A DNA stretch of 10,489 nt from DASWRT01 sp036403035 (GTDB taxonomy: Bacteria; Pseudomonadota; Alphaproteobacteria; ATCC43930; CGMCC-115725). The notes under the pieces were generated by a model. That model was not told the DNA's origin, ran no database searches, and saw only the letters and a list, made by a program, of their open reading frames with translations. Positions within the stretch are counted from its first letter, which is position 1. Each line of letters opens with the position of its first letter. The translations under genes were made by a program, and so were the position numbers. Location: the NCBI GenBank assembly GCA_036403035.1, contig DASWRT010000535.1, forward strand, positions 1-10,489, in the 5' to 3' direction. Below, piece by piece: positions 1 to 6,517 of the stretch.

Positions 1-2440
1 CGGCGATGATCCGGTTGGCGTTCACGTTCTGCGGTCGGAGATGCTGCCGGCGCGAGAACGCCAGGAGCTGTTCGGTGAGCTTGCCGCCCCGCTCCGCCGC
101 GCGCCCCGCCGCCCGCAGCATGCGCTCGGCCGCGTCGTCGCCGGCGAAGCGAGCCGCCAGGAGTTCGAGATTGCCGAGAACCGCCGTGAGCAGATTGTTG
201 AAATCGTGCGCGACGCCGCCGGTGAGCTGCCCCACCGCCTCCATCTTCTGCGCCTGCGCGAGCTGCGCCTGTGCCGCCTGGAGTTCGACGGCCGCGGCCT
301 TCTCGGACGTGACGTCGCGGCCCACCGCGTGGATCAGTCCCTCGTTCGGCACCGCGGTCCAGGACAGCCAGCGGTAGCCGCCGTCCGCGCAACGGCAGCG
401 ATGTTCGAACCGCAGCGTCGTCAGTCCCTGCGCGAGCCTGCCCATCTCCGCCAGCGTGCTCGCGCGATCGTCGGGATGAACCAGGTCCATGAAGGAGCGT
501 CCGAGGAGTTCATCCTCGCGCCAGCCGAACAGGCGCGTCCAGGCAGGGTTCATCGCCGTGATCGTCGCGTCGAATCGGGCGACCAGCATGACGTCGGTCG
601 ACAGTCGCCACATCCGGTCCCGGTCCGCGGTGCGTTCGGCGATCTGTGTTTCGAGCGACGCGTTCAGTCGCCGTAGCGCTTCCTCCGCCTCCTTGCGTTG
701 GGTGATGTCGAGCGACACGCCTACCATGCGCGCGCGGGGGCGGCTGCCGGCGTCCGTCGTCCGGCCGCGGACCTGCACCCAATGCGGGCTCCCGTCCGGC
801 CACAGGATGCGATGCTCGACGTCGAGATCCCCTCGCCCGGCGATCGCAGCCGCGACGGCGTCGCGTTGCCGCTCGCGGTCGTCGGGGTGAATGGCCGCGG
901 TCAAGTCCTGGTAGGTGAACGCATCCTCCGCGCACCGGCCGAAATTGGCCTTGCACGTCTCCGACGCGGAGAACGCGCCCGTCGCGATGTCGAACTCCCA
1001 AAAGCCGAGACGCCCCGCTTGGAGCGCATACCGGAGCCGTTCCTCGCTCTCGCGCAACGCCTCTTCCGCGCGCTTGCGCTCGGTGATGTCGCGGAAATAG
1101 ACGGAAAGCCCGTCCTCGCTGGGGTAGATGCTGACGTCGACCCAGTGGTGGAGGATCGGCGAGACGACCTCGAGACGGACGACCTGCCGTTCTTTGGCGG
1201 CCGCGATATGCGCGTTCTGGGTCTCGGTGCCGATCGCCTGCCAAAACTCGTCCCAAAGCACTTTCCCGATCAGATCCTCGCGCCGCCGCTCCCACCATTC
1301 CTCGGCCTTGCGGTTCACATACGTGAAGCGCCACTCGTGATCGACGGCGTAGAAGGCGTCGCTGATGCTCTCCAGGATTTCCGCCGTGCGCTGATGCGAC
1401 GCCCTCAGCTCCTCGTCGGCGCGTCTCCTTTCCGTGATGTCGCGGAAGAAGACGGTGGTTCCGCCGGACGGACTCGGATAGATGCTCGCGGCAAGCCAGC
1501 GCCCGGAGATCGCCGACGCGATCTCCCGCTGGATCGGCTGGCGAGTTGCCGCAACCTCCTCGACGAGAGCCCACGGAGCGGTTCCCGCGACCTCCGGAAA
1601 GGCCTCCAGAAACAGGCGGCCGACGACCTGCTCGACGCGTCGGCCCCAGAACGCCGCAGCGCGTTTGTTCGCGTAGGTTATGCGCATCTCCGCGTCGAGC
1701 GCGTAGAACGAATCGGAGATGCTTTCGAGGATGTCATGCAGGCGGGTGTCCCGCTCCCGCAGCGCATTTTCCGCGCGCTTGCGCTCCTCGACGACGCGTT
1801 GCGCGGCGTCGAAAAGGCGGGCGTTGTCGATCGCCGTCGCCGCACGGCGGCCGAGTTCCTCGGCAAGAGCGAGGTCCTCCCGGTCGAAAGGGCGCTCCGC
1901 CTCGCCGGTGCGATGGAAGGTGAGCGTCCCGAGCACCCGCCCGCGTGCCGACAGCGGCACGGAAACGATCGAGCGGGCGTCGAGCGCCCGCATGAGAGCG
2001 CGGTGCTCGGGATCGCTCGTGCCCTGGAGCAGGAATTCTTCATCGACGACCGGCGCGAAGGCCGGCCGGCCGGTCTCGACGGCCCGCACGGCCAGGTTGC
2101 CGTTCACAGCCATGTTCGGCGGGAAGCGCCGGACCTTGGCGAGTTCTTCCTCCCGTTCGGGGTCGCCGTGCGCCCAGGCAATGCGCTCGAAGCTGACGCC
2201 GTCCTCGCTCAAGAGATCGAAGAAGGCGAAATTCGAGAAGCCTCCGCTCGTCGCGAGCCGGAGCATGTCGCGCACGGCCGTCTCATGGTCCGATGAGCCC
2301 GACAGGATGGCTCCAGCCTCCACCAGAAGCCGAAATCGCGTCTCGGCCGCCTTTCGCGCAGTGATGTCTTGTGTGACGGCGACGCAGGATTCTCCATCGG
2401 TGGCGCGGAGATCAGGCACGGTCGGCGGCGGCTGGGGCAT
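1..2440 (-). CDS. Multi-PAS/GAF sensor histidine kinase (3' end outside window)
   Basis: This is a soluble sensor kinase that should autophosphorylate on His and pass phosphate to a receiver. The frame is open for 813 codons from ATG 2438-2440 to the window edge, with no stop. Visible order: a PAS-tail-like piece (about 1-35, VAVTQDITARKAAE); a GAF domain (about 40-212); four PAS domains (about 230-340, 350-460, 463-585, 605-715), ending in typical PAC motifs such as FRDITERRRA, FRDITERKRA and LDITQRKEA; a short coiled stretch (QLAQAQKMEA); then HisKA with an H-box GQLTGGVAHDFNNLL, phosphoacceptor His745 (codon 206-208). The HATPase_c domain, and any C-terminal receiver, would lie beyond position 1. 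No membrane segment is seen, so it is probably cytoplasmic. The start is uncertain: no good Shine-Dalgarno precedes 2440, and the frame stays open upstream to a TGA at 2513-2515 with only GTG/TTG alternatives. The ligand is unknown. Confidence 0.9.
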   Translation of the reverse strand, partial: MPQPPPTVPDLRATDGESCVAVTQDITARKAAETRFRLLVEAGAILSGSSDHETAVRDMLRLATSGGFSNFAFFDLLSEDGVSFERIAWAHGDPEREEELAKVRRFPPNMAVNGNLAVRAVETGRPAFAPVVDEEFLLQGTSDPEHRALMRALDARSIVSVPLSARGRVLGTLTFHRTGEAERPFDREDLALAEELGRRAATAIDNARLFDAAQRVVEERKRAENALRERDTRLHDILESISDSFYALDAEMRITYANKRAAAFWGRRVEQVVGRLFLEAFPEVAGTAPWALVEEVAATRQPIQREIASAISGRWLAASIYPSPSGGTTVFFRDITERRRADEELRASHQRTAEILESISDAFYAVDHEWRFTYVNRKAEEWWERRREDLIGKVLWDEFWQAIGTETQNAHIAAAKERQVVRLEVVSPILHHWVDVSIYPSEDGLSVYFRDITERKRAEEALRESEERLRYALQAGRLGFWEFDIATGAFSASETCKANFGRCAEDAFTYQDLTAAIHPDDRERQRDAVAAAIAGRGDLDVEHRILWPDGSPHWVQVRGRTTDAGSRPRARMVGVSLDITQRKEAEEALRRLNASLETQIAERTADRDRMWRLSTDVMLVARFDATITAMNPAWTRLFGWREDELLGRSFMDLVHPDDRASTLAEMGRLAQGLTTLRFEHRCRCADGGYRWLSWTAVPNEGLIHAVGRDVTSEKAAAVELQAAQAQLAQAQKMEAVGQLTGGVAHDFNNLLTAVLGNLELLAARFAGDDAAERMLRAAGRAAERGGKLTEQLLAFSRRQHLRPQNVNANRIIA

Positions 2441-3019
2441 GATGATATTAAGAGTTGATGTCCGACGCACGCTCGGCGGGGTCAAGGCTGTTACCGACAC
2501 TGTACAATGCTTTCAAGTGCGCCGGCCTCGGAATCGCCGGCCGTTCTTGATATTGCGCACCTGTCGCACGTCGACCTGCCGGAGATACTCAAGTCTGTTT
2601 GCGTCAGTGCGGATTGCGCTTGGGTCCGAAAGCGCCTTGCGGGAGCCCGCCCGGCTGTCGCCCGCACGCGGTCATGGAGTGAACCGATAAGGATCGAACC
2701 ATAAAGCCGCCGAGCATATCCAGGCGCGCGGCGGGCGATACTCATCTGGCGCTCTTGGTGTCTTCGTGGTTCGATCGTTGTTTTTTCTTCTGCCTATGGC
2801 GCCGCGGCGATCTTGGACGCCGGGCGCTAAACCCGGACCGCTCCAAACGCGATCGCAATTCGATCCGATGTGCAGGGCCGGCCGCCTCCGGCTTTCCGTA
2901 CGCGGGATGAGTTGATTGCCGCCGCGGCTGACATCGCCGCTCGATTTTCTAGAGCGGCGCCGTGCGACGTTTCGCTCCATACGGCGACGCGGCTCGATCA
3001 CACCTCAAGGGAAAGCCGC
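2441..3019. other. Non-coding stretch between two divergently oriented kinase genes
   Basis: No convincing gene is seen in these 579 bases. They should hold the promoters of the minus-strand kinase and the plus-strand kinase remnant, but I could not place a clear -35/-10 pair. A short open frame (2507-2704, plus) matches nothing I recognise and has mixed codon use. The right half holds a palindromic repeat copy (2692-2798), listed separately. The sequence from about 2870 to 3019 is open in the frame of the downstream kinase, but its translation lacks domain character, so I treat it as leader. Confidence 0.6.
2692..2798. repeat. Degenerate copy of a palindromic intergenic repeat (copy 1)
   Basis: The right arm reads CTTGGTGTCTTCGTGGTTCG (2754-2773), then ATCGTTG, a run of seven T and CCTATG. 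The left arm keeps only GATCGAACCA (2692-2701), which pairs exactly with TGGTTCGATC (2767-2776). The right arm and its T-rich tail closely match copy 2 at 4541-4593. The family resembles the CCACCAAG/CTTGGTGG intergenic palindromes found in many bacteria and often mis-called as small proteins. The T-run after the right arm could end plus-strand transcripts, but no coding gene reads into it. Confidence 0.7.
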
Positions 3020-4183
3020 GTGTCGAACGACCTCAACTTCCTGGCCGACGGCGCCGAGATGGGCGCGTTGATGCGCACGCACGACTGGATGGCCTCGCCG
3101 CTTGGCCGGCCCGAGACTTGGCCGCAATCCTTGCGCTCGATCGTTGGCCTGCTGCTCGGTTCCAAGTTCCCGACGTTCGGCGCTTGGGAACCGGAACTCG
3201 GGTTCCTCTACAAGGCACCCTATGCCGAGATCCTCGGCGCCAAGTACCCGGCGGCGCTTGGCGCACGCTTTTACGATGTCTGGTCGGAAATCTGGCCCGA
3301 CATCTCGCCGCTCATCGACGCTGCGATGGCCGGTGCGGCATCCTTTCGCCAGGATCTGCCGCTCCTCATGAACCGTCGCGGGTTCGACGAGCAGACCTGG
3401 TTCACCTTCTCCTATTCGCCCGTGCGCGATGAGAGCGGTCGAGTGGCGGGCATGTTCTGCGCCTGCCAGGAGACCACCGATCGCGTGCTCGCCGAACGGC
3501 GGCAGGCGGAAGAGACCGAGCGGCAGCGGCGCATGTTTGAGCAGGCACCGGGTTTCATCTGTACGCTTCGCGGGCCCGACCACGTCTTCGACTTCGTGAA
3601 CGACACGTACAAGCGGCTGTTTGGCGACCGGGGTTTCGTCGGCAAGACGGTGCGCAGCGCTTTCCCCGAGCTGGCGGGGCAAGGTTTCGGCCAACTCCTC
3701 GACGAGGTCTACACGACCGGCGTGCGCCACGTCGCCAATGCCGCCCCGCTGCGGCTCAGGAGAAAGCCTGACGCACTTGAGGAGGAGGAGCGTTTCCTCG
3801 ACTTCATCTACGCGCCGATTACCGATGCCGCGGGCGCTGTGGTCGGCATCTTCTGCGAAGGCCATGACGTCACCAATGCGCACCGCGCGCAAGAGGCGCT
3901 GCGCGACCTGAACGAAACCCTCGAACGCCGGGTCGCGGAGGCGCTCGCCGAGCGGAAGGTGCTCGCCGACATCGTCGAGGGCACCGACGCCTTCGTCCAA
4001 GTCGCCGGTCTCGATTTTCGCTGGCTCGCCGTCAACAACGCCGCAGCCGCCGCGTCGTGGCGGCGGCGGCGGCGGCGGCGGACGGGCGTTTGGCGTTGGA
4101 CCCCCTGCTCGCGGGAAGCAGCAGCCCGGTCGACGTTCTCCTCGTCGACTACGCCATGCCCGGCATATCGGGCACGGAGGTGA
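3020..4183 (+). pseudogene. 5' fragment of a deleted, frameshifted hybrid histidine kinase (PAS domains only)
   Basis: The GTG start at 3020 is preceded by AAGGGA (3007-3012) at about 7 bases spacing, and the protein family character begins exactly there (SNDLNFLADGAEMGALMRTH). Residues 1 to about 160 form the PAS-like sensor typical of a family of rhizobial-type hybrid kinases (RTHDWMASPLGRPETWPQSL; ending CQETTDRVLAERR). About 173-300 is a second PAS domain (MFEQAPGFICTLRGPDHVF to FCEGHDVTNAHRAQE), followed by a coiled linker (LRDLNETLERRVAEALAERK) and the first part of a third PAS (IVEGTDAFVQVAGLDFRWLAVNN). At residue 346 the frame enters a CGG tract (seven Arg) and reads nonsense to the stop at 4183. 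The rest of PAS3, HisKA and HATPase_c are absent, so it cannot act as a kinase. A 387-residue sensor-only protein could still be made. Confidence 0.85.
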
Positions 4184-4407
4184 TCCGGGCGGCGCGGCAG
4201 GCGCGACCCGACCAGCCGATCGTGCTCATGACCGGCTACGCCGACGCGCACGCGCTCGGCGAACCCTTGCCGCCGGGCGTGGCGTTGCTGAAGAAGCCGT
4301 TCCGGATGCAGGAATTGGCGGAGGCGCTGGACGCCGCGCCGCGCGTCGCTCGCGGGGCCGATCCCGCGGGCGCCAAGGTGATCCCGCTCGATCGCACTCG
4401 CCGCTGA
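4057..4407 (+). pseudogene. 3' fragment of the same hybrid kinase: C-terminal receiver domain lacking its first part
   Basis: In the frame one base away from the 5' fragment, the translation resumes family-like sequence: AAADGRLALDPLLAG, then PVDVLLVDYAMPGISGTEVI with the phosphoacceptor Asp in LVDYAMPG, the switch Thr in VLMTGYAD, and the conserved Lys in LLKKPFRMQELAEAL. It ends at TGA 4405-4407. The first beta strand and helix, including the acidic Mg2+-binding pair, are missing. A GTG at 4057 could formally start this frame but has no ribosome site and lies inside the GCG tract. The placement fits the C-terminal receiver of the hybrid kinase starting at 3020, after an internal deletion that I estimate at roughly 1.1 kb (missing PAS3, HisKA, HATPase_c and receiver start). 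Without the acidic pair it should not be phosphorylated normally. Confidence 0.82.
4059..4081 (+). repeat. GGC trinucleotide tract at the kinase deletion junction
   Basis: Seven and two-thirds uninterrupted GGC units lie exactly where the 5' kinase fragment stops making sense and the receiver fragment begins. Just upstream, CCGCCGC (4047-4053) is complementary to GCGGCGG within the tract, so the junction can form a hairpin with a short GTCGTG-type loop. Such tracts favour slippage and deletion, and they also favour assembly collapse. Confidence 0.9.
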
Positions 4408-4470
4408 CACGTGCCGGGCTAACGCCGGAGTCCACCCGCCCCTCACCCGCACGCCGCTGCGGATCGAAGA

Positions 4471-4593
4471 AACGTTTGAACCACCAAGGCGCCAAGAGCA
4501 CCAAGAATGAGTGTCGGCGCGCGCCGCGCGCCTGGATTTCCTTGGTGTCTTGGTGCCTTGGTGGTTCGAACGTTGTTTTTTCTTCCACCTATG
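4471..4593. repeat. Palindromic intergenic repeat (copy 2, both arms intact)
   Basis: The left arm starts AACGTTTGAACCACCAAGG (4471-4489) and continues GCGCCAAGAGCACCAAG to 4505. The right arm (4540-4574) is its near-perfect reverse complement, ending CCTTGGTGGTTCGAACGTT. The roughly 34-base centre is a GC-rich GCGCGC-type loop. A T-run and CCTATG follow, as in copy 1. Together the arms can form a hairpin of about 35 bp. It lies 64 bases after the kinase remnant stop and could terminate its transcript. It belongs to the widespread CCACCAAG-type palindrome class. Confidence 0.85.
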
Positions 4594-4763
4594 TCACCGA
4601 GCGACGCGACCTTGATCCCCGGATTAAGCGTCGGGCGGCGGGCAACCCGGCATTATGCCGTGTTTATCGTTCCAGACGCAGGCGCAATCCGCGCCGAGAG
4701 CGCCTGACGATCCGGCCCGGCGGAGTACCGCCGGCAAGCAGCGATGACGAGTTCTTCAGTAAG

Positions 4764-4786
4764 AGCCCCGCTTCGGCGGGGCTTTT
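4764..4786 (+). terminator. Strong UUCG-loop hairpin with short T-run
   Basis: AGCCCCGC-TTCG-GCGGGGCT is a perfect 8-bp stem closed by a C(UUCG)G tetraloop on the plus strand, followed by TTTT. The plus strand has the better loop and T-run, yet the only nearby coding gene ends 8 bases away on the minus strand (stop 4794-4796). It may serve both strands, or end an unannotated plus-strand transcript. A degenerate relative lies at 5505-5535 beyond the paralogous receiver gene. Confidence 0.7.
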
Positions 4787-4793
4787 CGCTGCG

Positions 4794-5150
4794 CTATGCG
4801 CCGGCGTCGGAGAAATAAGCGTCGACGGCGGCGATCAGCGCGTCCGGGTCGATCGGCTTGACGAGCAGCTTGCTGCCGGCAAGCGGCGTTTCCGCCCCCG
4901 CGAGTTCGGGAAACCCGGTGACATAAATGACATTGATGTTGGGGCGGCGGGCGCGGGCCATTCGGGCCAGCGCGAAGCCGTGCACCATCATCTTGACGTC
5001 CGTGAGCAACAGGTCGATAGGGCGTTCCGGATTCTCCAGGGCCGCCAAGGCTGGCGTGAAGGCGCAGGCGTCAACGACGTCATAGCCGGCATGTGCGATC
5101 AGCCGCGCCATGGCGTAGCACTCCGTCTCGTCGTTATCGACCACGAGCAC
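4794..5150 (-). CDS. Single-domain response regulator (receiver), paralog A
   Basis: A stand-alone CheY-like receiver of 118 residues with no output domain; it would act by phosphotransfer or protein contact in the cytoplasm. Motifs: VVDND at the start, phosphoacceptor Asp51 in LLLTDVKM, switch Thr78 in YVTGFPEL, conserved Lys98 in LLVKPIDP. The second position of the acidic pair is Asn6, where paralog B (5666-6085) has Asp. The two proteins are about three-quarters identical by hand alignment and share an exact 20-residue stretch beginning at HAGYDVV. The GTG at 5148-5150 leaves almost no residues before beta strand 1. The frame is open upstream to a TAA at 5193-5195, but holds no ATG or GTG there, so the start is uncertain, or the N-terminus has been lost compared with paralog B. 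The strong hairpin at 4764-4786 lies just past its stop. Confidence 0.85.
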   Translation of the reverse strand: MLVVDNDETECYAMARLIAHAGYDVVDACAFTPALAALENPERPIDLLLTDVKMMVHGFALARMARARRPNINVIYVTGFPELAGAETPLAGSKLLVKPIDPDALIAAVDAYFSDAGA

Positions 5151-5665
5151 GGTTCGCCGTCGCCTCGACTGAGGCAGGGAAGATGCGTCGGCTTACGGCA
5201 TGACGTTCCGGTTCCGCACTACAGCATGCATGATCGCCAGCGTTCCAGGCTTTGTAGATCGTAATCCGTAATCGAACGTCGCAGAAGCGAATCCATTTGG
5301 GCGACTCGACGCACGTCATGTCCGGATAATCCGATTCGGTTACATCATGGGCCTCCCGAATTTCCTTCAAGGTCCGCCGCTTGGTTTACCGAGCATCAAA
5401 TCGTCCTTCTCAGCGCAAATTTTTGTCAAACCTGAAAAACGCAGCGCTCACTACGTTGCGTCAAAAATCGAGATCCCGAAAAGTGTGATGAAAAACGATG
5501 GCGCAGCCCCGCTTCGGCATTCGGCGGGACTTTTTGCTGCGCGTTGGATCAGACGGCAAGACGGCCTGGATTCCCTCCGGGGCCAGCGCAACGATTCTTC
5601 CCAGCGGGCGCGCCGCCCTTCGGCCCTACAGATCCGGCCGATGCGGCCGGCGGCCTTTCTCAGCC
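5151..5665. other. Non-coding, relatively AT-rich stretch between the two receiver paralogs
   Basis: No convincing gene is seen in 515 bases. The part from about 5390 to 5500 is clearly more AT-rich than its surroundings (runs such as CAAATTTTTGTCAAA and GATGAAAAACGATG) and contains ATCCCGAAAAGTGTG, which resembles a common rhizobial intergenic repeat; this is a weak match from memory. A terminator-like hairpin sits at 5505-5535. A minus-strand open frame starting at TTG 5370 runs over the start of receiver A; its protein matches nothing I know and I do not call it. The promoter of receiver A should lie here. Confidence 0.55.
5505..5535 (+). terminator. Degenerate duplicate of the 4764 hairpin
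   Basis: AGCCCCGC (5505-5512) can pair with GCGGGACT (5524-5531) with one mismatch, across an 11-base loop TTCGGCATTCG, followed by TTTTT. Both this element and the one at 4764 are followed by GCTGCGC (5536-5542 and 4788-4794). Compared with the first copy, the loop carries an apparent short duplication of TTCGGC. Here the hairpin is about 130 bases from the receiver stop instead of 8. Confidence 0.55.
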
Positions 5666-6085
5666 CTATTCAGCGTCGCAAAAACAGGCGTCGATAGTGG
5701 CGATCAGGGCGTCAGGGTCGATTGGCTTGGTGAGAATCCTGCTGCCCGGCAACGGCGTTTCCACGTCGGCGAGTTCGGGGAACCCGGTGAGATACAGGAC
5801 CTTGATGCCCGGCCGGCGGCGCTGAGCCATCCGCGCGAGGGCGAAGCCGTGGGGCGTCATCTTCACGTCGGTCAACAGCAACTCGACCGGCCGCTCTGCG
5901 TTCTCCAGCGCCGCGAGGGCTGGGGTGAAGGCGCACGCGTCGACAACATCGTACCCGGCATGGCGGATCAGGTTCGCCATCGCGTAGCAGCAGGCTTCGT
6001 CGTCGTCGATGACGAGAACCGTGCGGGCAGCCCTCGCAGGACGGGGCACCACCAGCCCGTAAGAGGTCAAGCAGCTCGGCGACAT
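5666..6085 (-). CDS. Single-domain response regulator (receiver), paralog B
   Basis: A stand-alone receiver domain of 139 residues. The acidic pair is intact (VIDDDE, Asp27-Asp28), the phosphoacceptor is Asp73 in LLLTDVKM, the switch Thr is Thr100 in YLTGFPEL, and the conserved Lys is Lys120 in ILTKPIDP. All residues needed for phosphorylation are present. The ATG at 6083-6085 is chosen; it gives about 21 residues before beta strand 1 (RAARTVLV). A TTG at 6095-6097 would add four residues, and no clear Shine-Dalgarno decides between them. It is about three-quarters identical to paralog A, in the same orientation, which indicates duplication. A hairpin (6123-6141) and GTTACG repeats (6160-6175) lie upstream. 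No kinase partner can be assigned; the multi-PAS kinase at 1-2440 or a distant one are candidates. Confidence 0.88.
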   Translation of the reverse strand: MSPSCLTSYGLVVPRPARAARTVLVIDDDEACCYAMANLIRHAGYDVVDACAFTPALAALENAERPVELLLTDVKMTPHGFALARMAQRRRPGIKVLYLTGFPELADVETPLPGSRILTKPIDPDALIATIDACFCDAE

Positions 6086-6122
6086 GAATATACCCAACCA
6101 GACAGAGGCAGGCGGGATAACC

Positions 6123-6141
6123 CAGGCGGGATCGCCGCCTG
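6123..6141 (-). promoter_or_regulatory. Perfect 7-bp hairpin upstream of receiver B
   Basis: CAGGCGG-GATCG-CCGCCTG is a perfect inverted repeat 38 bases before the ATG of receiver B. The left arm also belongs to a direct repeat (CAGGCGGGAT, earlier copy 6109-6118). It could be a leader hairpin or a protein-binding site; nothing in the sequence decides which. Confidence 0.4.
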
Positions 6142-6508
6142 TTTGGGGGATTATAGGCTGTTACGCACCGTTACGAAAGCCGAAACAAATGGTTGCATGA
6201 CCCTGTCAAAGACATGTTCGTTGCCGGACGCTGCGGAACCGTTCTGTATGCCCGGCAACGCTTTCGTACCCCGCGCGATCCTCACCCGCTGAGCCGTTCG
6301 GCACGCAACCGCCAAGTCGCGTCCGTTCCGCGGCAGCGCATGCGCGCGGCAGCGGTCATTCAGCGACGACCCCGCTGGAATGGGAGCGCCGCCTATCATC
6401 GGTCCGGGCTTTCACACCCGCTGCCAGCATGGGCCCGTTGATGCGGTGCAGTCACGGGGCGGGTGGTGCTTGCACGCTGATAATTCTATCCTGCCGTATG
6501 TCCATTTC

Positions 6509-6513
6509 GGAGG
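6509..6513 (+). promoter_or_regulatory. GGAGG ribosome binding site of the third receiver
   Basis: GGAGG lies 4 bases before ATG 6518-6520. It fixes the start at 6518 over the in-frame upstream ATG at 6380, whose extra 46 residues look non-coding. It is one of the strongest Shine-Dalgarno sites in this window. Confidence 0.8.
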
Positions 6514-6517
6514 CACC

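Larger units (their letters stand above)
4408..4793. other. Non-coding stretch between kinase remnant and receiver gene
   Basis: No gene is seen in these 386 bases. They hold palindromic repeat copy 2 (4471-4593), a short palindrome CGGCATTATGCCG near 4650, a perfect 7-bp hairpin CCGGCGG-AGTA-CCGCCGG (4717-4734), and a strong terminator-like hairpin (4764-4786). Open frames here, such as one reading NHQGAKSTK, are translations of the palindrome and not proteins. Confidence 0.65.
6086..6517. other. Divergent intergenic region between two receiver genes
   Basis: The 432 bases separate receiver B (minus) and the third receiver (plus) and must carry both promoters. Visible structure: CAGGCGGGAT twice (6109-6118 and 6123-6132), a hairpin (6123-6141), and two GTTACG half-sites 10 bases apart (6160-6165, 6170-6175). 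Ahead of the plus-strand gene, TTGCAC with an AT-rich patch GATAATTCTAT (about 6470-6490) is the most promoter-like stretch, but spacing is not convincing. No gene is seen; the plus-strand frame open from 6380 is an upstream extension of the receiver frame. Confidence 0.55.

Noticed and set aside
510..1574. Minus-strand open frame of 354 codons within the kinase
   Set aside because: It is in a different frame on the same strand as the real kinase. It lacks motifs, and the kinase frame continues uninterrupted through this region.
698..2296. Long plus-strand open frame (532 codons) across the kinase gene
   Set aside because: It lies antisense to the PAS/GAF kinase frame, whose translation has clear domains and motifs. 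The plus-strand product is Arg/Ala/Leu-rich shadow sequence.
2507..2704. Plus-strand open frame of 65 codons (SSAPASESPAVLDIAHLSHV)
   Set aside because: The opening vaguely recalls a histidine phosphotransfer domain, but no phosphorylatable His motif follows. The frame runs into the repeat region and there is no ribosome site.
2870..3019. Upstream extension of the kinase remnant to ATG 2870
   Set aside because: The extra 50 residues lack family character, while GTG 3020 has a ribosome site and starts exactly at the conserved N-terminus.
3005..4000. Minus-strand open frame of 331 codons
   Set aside because: It is the antisense shadow of the plus-strand PAS fragment, which matches a known kinase sensor family.
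4476..5264. Plus-strand open frame reading NHQGAKSTK at its start
   Set aside because: The start is the translated palindromic repeat, and the rest is antisense to receiver A.
5134..5370. Minus-strand open frame starting at TTG (KEIREAHDVTESDYPDM)
   Set aside because: It has no recognisable family, a weak start and mixed codon use, and it overlaps receiver A in another frame. I keep it only as an unlikely small gene.
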